From Bryobacterales bacterium (GTDB lineage Bacteria; Acidobacteriota; Terriglobia; Bryobacterales; Bryobacteraceae), in assembly GCA_003154855.1 (NCBI GenBank), contig PMEV01000106.1, positions 1-10,629 on the forward strand: a DNA stretch of 10,629 nt. Reading direction: 5' to 3'. A program made the translations under genes and the position numbers. Shown here piece by piece: positions 1 to 5,460 of the stretch. Within the stretch, counting starts at the first letter, position 1, and the number at the start of each line of letters is the position of its first letter. The notes beneath the pieces are model-generated. The model did not search any database. It was not told the origin of the DNA and saw only the letters and a list, made by a program, of their open reading frames with translations.

Positions 1-633
1 CCGCCTTCGCCAACCGTAGGCCAATAAGCCAAACAGGCCGGGGACGACGAGGAGCAGGGTCCCCGGTTCGGGTACCGCGTTCAGCGACACGCCGTCGATT
101 TCGTTGCCATACGATTCAAGGCCGCCGACGTTGACCGCGGCAAAACTCAAAACCTCCGACGTGCTCGTGGCAGTTACGGTGAAGGACTGTGGAAACCACA
201 CCAGCGAGCTGTTGGTAGCTGCCAGGTCATAGTCGGTGGTCACGAGACTCCCGCCAAAGTACACCTCGAGCTCTTGAGGGCCCGATCCGGGGCGATCGCC
301 GTAAGCCCAAAAGAGGGTGTACTGTTGGCCGACCGTCAACCCGTTAACGGTCTGCGAGACGGTATCGAAGGTGTTGGCGTCCACCTCCATACTCTGGCTC
401 CCGTCGTAGGCCGGCCCGCCGATGACGGGGCTGTAGTCGATCTCAATGCCGTCGCCAGTACAACAGGTGTCGTTCCAGCCCGGCACCCCGCCATTTGCGA
501 TGATGTCATAGCCAGTGCCCTCGTTCGGGGTCTCGAACGACCCGTTGACGATCAGGTTCGTCGCCTTCAACTGTCCTGCCCCGACTCCCAGCAGTACGAA
601 AGCCGCCAGTATGGAAAAACCAAAACGCTTCAT
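1..633 (-). CDS. PEP-CTERM sorting domain protein, DUF642/choice-of-anchor C-like, partial at the left edge
   Basis: Read on the minus strand, 211 codons are open from the ATG at 633 to the window edge; the stop lies just outside. The N-terminus is a signal peptide (MKRFGFSILAAFVLLGVGAG, cleavage likely near QLKA). The mature part opens with NLIVNGSFETP and has a mid-domain GIEIDY and a late GNEIDGVSL. This layout is typical of DUF642/choice-of-anchor C beta-sandwich domains, which are thought to bind carbohydrate. The C-terminus is a canonical PEP-CTERM tag: VPEPGT (about residues 186-191), a hydrophobic segment LLLVVPGLFGLLAYGW and then RRR at the edge. Such proteins are exported and processed by an exosortase, usually with exopolysaccharide production; no exosortase is visible here. 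GGAGGAG a few bases before the ATG supports the start. At most a few residues should be missing. Sorting class is certain; ligand is unknown. Confidence 0.93.
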   Translation of the reverse strand, partial: MKRFGFSILAAFVLLGVGAGQLKATNLIVNGSFETPNEGTGYDIIANGGVPGWNDTCCTGDGIEIDYSPVIGGPAYDGSQSMEVDANTFDTVSQTVNGLTVGQQYTLFWAYGDRPGSGPQELEVYFGGSLVTTDYDLAATNSSLVWFPQSFTVTATSTSEVLSFAAVNVGGLESYGNEIDGVSLNAVPEPGTLLLVVPGLFGLLAYGWRRR

Positions 634-649
634 ATGCTCCTCCGCGATG

Positions 650-702
650 CGGCGATAAAAGGCCAGACACCCGTACCTTTGGGGAAAACTTCCCTCTCGC
701 CG
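650..702 (-). promoter_or_regulatory. Structured 5' leader (possible three-way junction) before the PEP-CTERM gene
   Basis: The predicted transcript start coincides with one strand of a 6-bp stem: CGGCGA (702-697) pairs with TCGCCG (655-650). Inside it are two hairpins: GGGAA/TTCCC with a 3-nt loop (694-682), and AAAGG/CCTTT (680-676 with 662-658) with a 13-nt loop. The stem closes about 10 nt before the GGAGGAG ribosome-binding site, a suitable place for control of translation. I do not recognise a named riboswitch class, and with no alignment the fold could be chance. Confidence 0.35.
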
Positions 703-707
703 TAATC

Positions 708-736
708 AGAATACGATTCACCCGTGCCATTGTCAA
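708..736 (-). promoter_or_regulatory. Sigma70-type promoter of the PEP-CTERM gene
   Basis: On the minus strand a perfect -35 box TTGACA (736-731) is followed by exactly 17 nt and a -10 box TATTCT (713-708). Transcription should begin near 702-700, giving a leader of about 68 nt before the ATG at 633. This is the clearest promoter in the window. A 12-bp perfect palindrome GGTACCGGTACC at 756-767 sits about 20 bp upstream of the -35 box and could be a regulator site; that part is inference. Confidence 0.8.
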
Positions 737-964
737 GACTGCTTCATGATCCACGGGTACCGGTACCGCCCGTCGCCGGTTTTACCAAAGTTCATCCGCA
801 CTCCGTCGAGGCGGACGCGATGAACGGCTCGGTCCCTTTGCCGATTCCAGTCGCCTTCAAGTTACCAAATCCGAAGCTACGACCAGAGATCCAACTCCTT
901 CGCGTGCTTTCGCGCCGTTGCCAAATCGGCCGTCGCCCATTCGATCATGGCGACCAATCGCCGC
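737..964. other. Intergenic stretch between the HigA-type gene and the PEP-CTERM promoter
   Basis: This lies downstream of the minus-strand antitoxin and upstream of the PEP-CTERM promoter. The only structure I see is the palindrome GGTACCGGTACC at 756-767. A 23-codon open frame on the minus strand (948-877, starting MIEWATADL) follows the antitoxin and uses GC-ending codons, but it has no clear ribosome-binding site or recognisable product, so I do not call it as a gene. No terminator with a T-run was seen. Confidence 0.5.
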
Positions 965-1279
965 TCAAGCGGCCCTGACGGTCAGCTTCAAGCCCACGCT
1001 CTTCTGCAGCACCTGAAGAACCGCGAAGAAGTTGGCCATGTTAGGGTTGCCGCCGGCGCCCAGCATGCGATGCAGGCTCTTGCTCGGCTTCTGAAGCTCC
1101 GCGGCCAACCGCTCAAATCCGATCGTTGCGTTGATGACGTCTCGCAGTGCCGCTTTCCCCGCGGCCATGTCGCCGCCGAGATAGGCGTTCACCGCTTCCG
1201 TGAGCAGCGCCTTCCGGTACCCGGCGTCCCGCTGGGCGCGACGGTAGATCGTCTCCCGAAACGCTCTCGTCAGTGCCAT
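965..1279 (-). CDS. HigA-type antitoxin / HTH regulator of a RelE-family toxin-antitoxin pair
   Basis: A 104-residue protein starting MALTRAFRETI. It belongs to the DNA-binding addiction-module antidote family found downstream of RelE/HigB-like killer proteins. Recognisable family stretches are RAQRDAGYRKALLTEAVNA near the N-terminus, then NATIGFERLAAELQKPSKSLHRML, the helix-turn-helix-like part (about residues 49-72), then GNPNMANFFAVLQVLQK. It should neutralise the toxin and repress the shared promoter. The start at 1279 is fixed by a very strong AAGGAGGAGGAC just upstream and by the family N-terminus; longer in-frame extensions run back into the toxin gene. Its first 10 nt overlap the last codons of the toxin frame (ATGGCACTGA holds the toxin's TGA), so the two would be translationally coupled. 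It is complete, unlike its partner. Confidence 0.88.
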   Translation of the reverse strand: MALTRAFRETIYRRAQRDAGYRKALLTEAVNAYLGGDMAAGKAALRDVINATIGFERLAAELQKPSKSLHRMLGAGGNPNMANFFAVLQVLQKSVGLKLTVRAA

Positions 1280-1640
1280 TTGTCCTCCTCCTTGCAGCGT
1301 TTGTAATCGGCCCAGGCCGCCCTCGCCGCCGTAATCGCGGAACTCTGCCGTTTCTTCGAGCTCCCGCCCAGCAGGATTACGATCCGCTGCCCATCCTTGC
1401 CGAAGTAGACCCGATACCCTGGTCCGAATTCCAGCTTCAGCTCGAAAACGCCGGCGCCTATGCCTTCCACATTCGAGAAGTTCCCCTGCCCTAACCGCGT
1501 CAACCCAATCGTGATTCGGCCGCCGCCACTGCACTCAAGCCGTCGAACCACCGCGCGAACGGCGACCGGCCCGAGCCGTCCAGAAACTCCTGAATCTCGA
1601 TTTCCCGCACCTCCCCAAATAGTAGCATATACGTTACCAT
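1270..1640 (-). pseudogene. HigB/RelE-family toxin broken by a 1-nt frameshift
   Basis: The toxin is split between two minus-strand frames. Frame one (1640-1500) gives REIEIQEFLDGSGRSPFARW then FDGLSAVAAA and soon stops. The other frame (from 1518 to the TGA at 1270) continues with RITIGLTRLGQGNFSNVEG, FGPGYRVYFGKDGQRIVILL and GGSSKKRQ...AWADYKR. Joined at the GCC codon at 1520-1518, they reproduce the RelE/ParE-like addiction-module killer family without gap or excess. Restoring one C (minus strand) would give a protein of about 113-123 residues. Such toxins cut mRNA at the ribosome. The start is uncertain: ATG 1640, ATG 1628 or GTG 1610; GTG fits the family N-terminus, but none has a well-placed ribosome-binding site. 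Either the toxin is inactive or one base was lost in sequencing the GC-rich run. No canonical slippery heptamer is present, so programmed frameshifting looks unlikely. Confidence 0.85.
1622..1637 (-). promoter_or_regulatory. Imperfect palindrome at the toxin-antitoxin promoter (probable operator)
   Basis: GTAACGTATATGCTAC on the minus strand matches its own reverse complement at 12 of 16 positions, centred on TATA. It lies just before the GTG candidate start of the HigB-type toxin. Palindromes of this sort over the -10 region are common autoregulatory sites of toxin-antitoxin operons. A second inverted repeat, GGAGG-GA-CCTCC, lies at 1650-1661. No convincing -35 box was found, so promoter function is inference. 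Confidence 0.4.
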
Positions 1641-1723
1641 CGCCGCCCCGGAGGGACCTCCTGCCCAGCCTTGCTCCCGGGCAGCCGCAGCTCCGCCCCC
1701 CCGTTCGCCTGCTTGCCAAAATC

Positions 1724-1736
1724 AACCAACTAGGTT
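1724..1736 (+). promoter_or_regulatory. MqsA-type operator upstream of mqsR
   Basis: AACCA-ACT-AGGTT differs by one base from the AACCT-N3-AGGTT site known for E. coli MqsA, and ends 11 nt before the mqsR ATG. A weak promoter could overlap it: TTGCCA at 1713-1718, then 17 nt, then TAACGT at 1736-1741. Binding of MqsA here would block transcription of the operon. The site is seen; the binding is inferred from the known motif and the adjacent intact MqsA. Confidence 0.6.
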
Positions 1737-1747
1737 AACGTGGTTCC

Positions 1748-1951
1748 ATGGAGAAACGAACGCCGCACTGCAAGCTGGCGGTCGTCAAATCCATGCTGGC
1801 GGCAGGCAAGGTCCGCGCCACCGTTTCGGCGCTGGCCGGTGGCGCCGCCCTGGGCTTCGGTTTCCAGGAGATCCTCGGCGTCGTAGCGGCTCACGCACTG
1901 GAACTCACGGTCCTGGACGGCGTGCCGATCGTGTCGTTCAAGGAGCTATGA
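1748..1951 (+). pseudogene. mqsR: MqsR-type mRNA interferase with an internal in-frame deletion
   Basis: A 67-residue frame that begins MEKRTPHCKLAVVKSMLAAG and ends LTVLDGVPIVSFKEL. Both ends match MqsR closely (E. coli, recalled: MEKRTPH... and ...VLIVSFKEK, 98 residues). Residues 1-50 align with E. coli 1-50 and residue 52 aligns with about 83, so about 31 residues are absent in one block with the frame kept. The lost block would hold the DFYKSMTT and WQDVY motifs and the residues reported as important for RNase activity (K56, Q68, Y81); only the C-terminal lysine of SFKE (K96 equivalent, K65 here) remains. Full-length MqsR cuts mRNA at GCU sites. This version is probably inactive, although it may still be made. 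There is no strong ribosome-binding site; AGGTT at 1732-1736 is the only candidate. MqsA follows after 46 nt. Confidence 0.85.
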
Positions 1952-1997
1952 GCAATCGGCCGCCGGCAGAAGGAGTCGTGAAGGAAGGAGCAACGCC

Positions 1998-2402
1998 ATG
2001 AAATGCCCAGCCTGCGCGGGGGCCAAGCTCGTGCGCCACACGCGCGACATTCCCTACATCTACAAAGGCGAAACCACCACCATTCCGGCTGTGCGCGGCG
2101 ATTTCTGCCCGGCCTGCGGGGAAGGCGTCCTCGCGGCGGCGGAATCGGCACGCGTCGGCGCGGCGATGCTGGAGTTCAACAAGCAGGTCAACGCCTCCCT
2201 GGTCGATCCCGCCTTTTTGGCGCGCGTCCGCAGGAAGCTCGCCCTTGACCAGCGGCAGGCGGCCGCGATCTTCGGCGGCGGCCCCAATGCGTTTTCGCGC
2301 TACGAGAACGGCAAGACCAAGCCCCCGCTCGCGCTGGTGAAACTCCTCCGGCTGCTCGACCGCCACCCTGATCTGCTCAACGAGGTTCGCTCCGCGCGAT
2401 AG
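1998..2402 (+). CDS. mqsA: MqsA antitoxin, zinc-ribbon plus HTH regulator
   Basis: A 134-residue protein collinear with E. coli MqsA throughout. The N-terminal zinc domain has C3-x2-C6 and C37-x2-C40 with DIPY at 17-20 between them. The C-terminal HTH-XRE domain has VRRKLALDQRQAA, then IFGGGPNAFSRYENGKTKP, whose Asn and Arg correspond to the DNA-contacting residues of MqsA (N97 and R101 in E. coli). It ends LLRLLDRHPDLLNEVR. It binds MqsR through the N-terminal domain and DNA through the HTH, repressing its own operon. GGAAGGAG shortly before the ATG supports the start. Every landmark residue is present, so the antitoxin appears functional although the mqsR upstream is truncated; the AACCA-ACT-AGGTT site before mqsR is a plausible target. 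Confidence 0.95.
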   Translation: MKCPACAGAKLVRHTRDIPYIYKGETTTIPAVRGDFCPACGEGVLAAAESARVGAAMLEFNKQVNASLVDPAFLARVRRKLALDQRQAAAIFGGGPNAFSRYENGKTKPPLALVKLLRLLDRHPDLLNEVRSAR

Positions 2403-2470
2403 CCGCGCCTTCCGCGGTCCCATCGCTCATAATCCGGGATTTCCGTCCGATAAGCCTCCGGAAGGGCATC

Positions 2471-5359
2471 ATGAGAATCGCATCTTTGATCCTGGCCGGG
2501 GCTTGCCTCCTCGCGCCGGCTGCCGCCACCGCCGGAACCCCGCCCGTCATCAGCAGCTTCTACGCCTCGCCCACCACGCTGATCGGCGGCCAGTCCACCA
2601 CCCTCGCCTGGTCGGTCACCGGCGCCAACTTCCTCACCCTCACGCCCAGCGTGGGCACGGTCACCGGAACATCCGTCACCATGACCCCCAAGGTGACCAC
2701 CATCTACACGCTCACCGCCACCAACAGCGCCGGATCGCGGTCGGCCACGGCGACGGTCTTCGTGTTGCCCTTGCCGGCCATCTCGAGCTTCGTGGCTTAT
2801 CCATCCAATCTGGCCGCCGGCCAATCCACCACGCTAAGCTGGACGGTCGCCGGCGCCACCATCCTGGTCGTCAACCCGAACGTGGGCGTCGTCGCGGGAA
2901 CATCGGTCAAAGTAAGTCCCTGGGCCACCACCACGTACACCCTGCTCGCCGGCAACGCCAACGGATGGCGCACGGCTACGGTTACCGTTACGGTGGGAAG
3001 CCCGCCCGTCATCTCGAGCTTCTGGGCGTCTCCCTCGACCGTCAACAGCCGCCAGCCCACTGCCCTCAGTTGGACGGTCACCGGCGCCAACTTCCTGACC
3101 CTCACTCCCAGCGTGGGCGCGGTCACCGGAACTTCGGTCGTCATGAGTCCCGCGGTGACCACCACCTACACGCTGACGGCCACCAACATCTTCGGATCGC
3201 GAACGGCTACCGTGCTGGTCACAGTCGCGCCGCAGAGCCTGCTCGCCATCCTCAGCTTCACGGCAACACCAGCGAAAGTGATCGGCGACCAGACCACCAC
3301 CCTCAGTTGGGTCGTCACCGCCGCCACCAGCCTTTCAATCAGCCCAGGCGTGGGCTCCGTCTACGGAACCTCGGTCACCGTGAGTCCTTCGGCAACCACT
3401 ACGTACACTCTGACCGCCGCCAACCCTTACGGATCGCGAACGGCTTCGGTCACCGTCCTGGTGGGAACCCTGCCCGCCATCGAAAGCTTCACGGCCTCTC
3501 CGCCGAACGTGAGCCAGGGGCAATCCAGCATCCTCAGTTGGGCGGTCAGCGGCGCCACCAGCCTCTCCATCAGCCCGGCTTCAGGCACGGCCACGGGAGC
3601 GGGATACAAGGTGACTCCCTCGGCCACCACCACCTACACTCTAACGGCTACCAACCTTTTCGGATCGCAAGCGGCTACAACCACCGTCACGGTGGGAAAC
3701 CTGCCCGTCATCTCGAGTTTCACGGCGTCTCCGGCCAGCCTGACCGGCACGCAATCCTCCACGCTCAGTTGGGCGGTTACCGGCGCCACCAGCCTTTCCA
3801 TCGGCCCCGGCGTGGGCCTGGTCACCGGAACATCGGTCAAGGTGGCTCCCGCGCTGACCACCACCTACACCCTGACGGCCACCAATGGCTCCGGATCCGT
3901 CACGGCCACCGTAACGGTTGCTGCCGGAGGCCCTCCCGTCATCACTAGTTTCTGGACCAACCCCAACCTGGCCGCGGGGCCTGGGATCGGCGTCGTTTTG
4001 CTCTGGGCCACGACCGGGGCCACCAGACTAAGCATCGACCACGGCGTCGGCCCCGTCACGGGAACCGCGGTCGTTGTCAGCCCAACTTCCACCACCACCT
4101 ACACGCTGACCGCGACCAACCCGGCGGGAACCGCGACCGCCACGGTGACGGTAGCCTACATCCCGCTGGTCACCCTCTCCGGCCAACTGTTCTATTCCGA
4201 ACACGTCTTGTTCATCGTCCCGCCGCCCGGCCAGGTGAACTGGGTCGGAACCAACAGTTGGGGTAGCCTCTATTCCACCGCCAATGTCGCGACCTTCGTC
4301 GCCACCTTGAAGAGCCTCTTCCCCAGCGACTATTTCTTCGTGGTCGTGACGGCCAACAACCTGACTCCGAACAGTGTGCCCAGCGTTATGCTTTACCGCC
4401 ATGTGGCCAACGGCATCGGAACGGATTCCGTTCAAGGCGTCGGGGTGCCGAACATCTGCCGCTATAACATCGGCGGAGGTACCGTGATCAACGGCGCCTA
4501 CGGGGTGCTGGACCATGAAATCGGCCATAACTGGGGAGTGTTCATCGGCACGGAAGTAGGAGATCCTCATTGGCTGCCGAACTCGACCGCAACCGGCCAG
4601 ATGGCGGATGTCTATAGCGACGACGGTTACCTGACCGTCAAGCAGATCGTCGGCGATCCGGTAAACGGGTTCACTTGGACCTCCGTCGATAACATCCTGA
4701 AGAACGAAACGGATACCTTTGCGCTCGACGACCTGTACCTGCAAGGGCTGAACTCCGTGTTCCCGGATCTCTACGTGCTCGCCTCGCCGGTTTATAATCC
4801 CGACCACTCGGTATCCTATACTTCCGTGGCCAAGTACGATCAGGCCTGGGTCGAGGCGAAAAACGGAGTGCGCAACCCCACCTTCCGGTCGAGCGACAAG
4901 CAATTCAGAGTGGGCTTCGTCTATGTCGCCAGAGACGTGGCCGAAGTCCTCTCGGTCTACCAGCCCATCGAGCGTTCCGCCAATCACTTCGCGAACGCCG
5001 AGCAGATCGACAACACGAACTACCGGTTCCAGGTTCCCTTCCTGGTGGACACGCAATATCGCGCCAGCATCGATGCGCGGCTCGCCGACCTGGATGGAAA
5101 CGCAACCCCCACCTTGAGCATCAATGGCACTACGGACGTGGTTTCCTCTGACGGCACCGCCACGGTTCCGTTCACCGCCGCCGACTCAGGCAGCCCCGCG
5201 CCCGTGGTCTCCTGCGTCCCCGCCTCCGCCAATTGCTCCATCAGCGGCACGAATGTTGACCTCACGGGCGTGGCCCCGGGGACCTGGTTCTTCACCATCA
5301 AGGCCCAGGACGCCGGCGGCAAAAAGGCCTTCGCCCATTTTGTCGTCGAAGTGCAGTGA
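2471..5359 (+). CDS. Large secreted protein with seven Ig-like repeats and an HEIGH metalloprotease-like region
   Basis: A 962-residue exported protein. Residues 1-22 are a signal peptide (MRIASLILAGACLLAPAAATAG). Residues 23-565 are seven tandem Ig/PKD-like beta-sandwich repeats of 76-80 residues (starting near 23, 99, 177, 253, 333, 410 and 487). Each begins (P)xIxSFxAxP, has LSWxVxGA in the middle and ends TTTYTLTATN...ATVTV. Residues 566-880 are a different domain with HEIGHNWG at 682-689, an HExxH zinc-protease signature. The histidine expected three residues after the Gly in metzincins is absent; H700 is one alternative third ligand. Residues 880-962 form a last beta domain with C915 and C922, perhaps a disulphide. 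GGAAGGG before the ATG fits the start. The repeats probably act as adhesion or spacer modules. Family and substrate of the protease-like part are not recognised; activity is inferred from the motif only. Confidence 0.88.
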   Translation: MRIASLILAGACLLAPAAATAGTPPVISSFYASPTTLIGGQSTTLAWSVTGANFLTLTPSVGTVTGTSVTMTPKVTTIYTLTATNSAGSRSATATVFVLPLPAISSFVAYPSNLAAGQSTTLSWTVAGATILVVNPNVGVVAGTSVKVSPWATTTYTLLAGNANGWRTATVTVTVGSPPVISSFWASPSTVNSRQPTALSWTVTGANFLTLTPSVGAVTGTSVVMSPAVTTTYTLTATNIFGSRTATVLVTVAPQSLLAILSFTATPAKVIGDQTTTLSWVVTAATSLSISPGVGSVYGTSVTVSPSATTTYTLTAANPYGSRTASVTVLVGTLPAIESFTASPPNVSQGQSSILSWAVSGATSLSISPASGTATGAGYKVTPSATTTYTLTATNLFGSQAATTTVTVGNLPVISSFTASPASLTGTQSSTLSWAVTGATSLSIGPGVGLVTGTSVKVAPALTTTYTLTATNGSGSVTATVTVAAGGPPVITSFWTNPNLAAGPGIGVVLLWATTGATRLSIDHGVGPVTGTAVVVSPTSTTTYTLTATNPAGTATATVTVAYIPLVTLSGQLFYSEHVLFIVPPPGQVNWVGTNSWGSLYSTANVATFVATLKSLFPSDYFFVVVTANNLTPNSVPSVMLYRHVANGIGTDSVQGVGVPNICRYNIGGGTVINGAYGVLDHEIGHNWGVFIGTEVGDPHWLPNSTATGQMADVYSDDGYLTVKQIVGDPVNGFTWTSVDNILKNETDTFALDDLYLQGLNSVFPDLYVLASPVYNPDHSVSYTSVAKYDQAWVEAKNGVRNPTFRSSDKQFRVGFVYVARDVAEVLSVYQPIERSANHFANAEQIDNTNYRFQVPFLVDTQYRASIDARLADLDGNATPTLSINGTTDVVSSDGTATVPFTAADSGSPAPVVSCVPASANCSISGTNVDLTGVAPGTWFFTIKAQDAGGKKAFAHFVVEVQ
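2537..4165 (+). repeat. Seven tandem Ig-like repeat units of about 231 bp in the secreted protein gene
   Basis: The in-frame units start near 2537, 2765, 2999, 3227, 3467, 3698 and 3929. Landmark codons recur in each, for example those for ACCTACAC (TY), CTGACGGCCACCAAC (LTATN) and TTGGxGGTC (W-V). Units 1 and 3 share GANFLTLTPSVG, while units 4, 5 and 6 share TSLSI-P/G; unit 7 is the most diverged. This points to growth by stepwise duplication. Confidence 0.85.
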
Positions 5360-5422
5360 ATCCGGTAGGAACGGCCAAAACCGGCGCGCCGGTCCGGCGT
5401 AGGGCGGGCGTCCACGCCGGCC

Positions 5423-5440
5423 CCGGACCTCCAGGTCTGG
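5423..5440. terminator. Possible hairpin between convergent genes
   Basis: CCGGACC-TCCA-GGTCTGG can form a 7-bp stem (one G-U pair) with a 4-nt loop, between the secreted protein gene and the convergent glgP. There is no T-run on either strand, so a role as a bidirectional terminator is only a guess from position. A separate 14-bp perfect palindrome, ACCGGCGCGCCGGT, lies at 5380-5393. Confidence 0.25.
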
Positions 5441-5460
5441 CCCCTGACGGTTCCCTCGCC

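Noticed and set aside
650..702. A known c-di-GMP-I (GEMM) riboswitch before the PEP-CTERM gene
   Set aside because: Only a short stretch resembles it; the GNRA-loop helix and GACGCAAAGCC core are missing and the element is too short.
274..705. A 143-codon plus-strand frame across the PEP-CTERM gene
   Set aside because: It is antisense to the clear signal peptide and PEP-CTERM protein and overlaps that gene's promoter and leader.
877..948. A 23-codon minus-strand frame after the HigA-type antitoxin
   Set aside because: Codon use is gene-like, but it is too short, with no clear ribosome-binding site or recognisable family; perhaps a remnant of a lost gene.
1500..1530. Programmed -1 frameshifting in the HigB-like toxin
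   Set aside because: The junction GCG-GCG-GCC-GAA is not a canonical X-XXY-YYZ slippery site, and I see no clear downstream stimulatory structure; mutation or base-calling error is simpler.
2503..3948. A 481-codon plus-strand frame within the Ig-repeat region
   Set aside because: It is a shifted reading of the tandem repeats, rich in His/Arg/Gly, with no signal peptide or family pattern; length comes from the repeat lacking stops in that frame.
4028..5056. A 342-codon minus-strand frame antisense to the secreted protein
   Set aside because: No recognisable motif or ribosome-binding site; shadow of the 962-residue gene.
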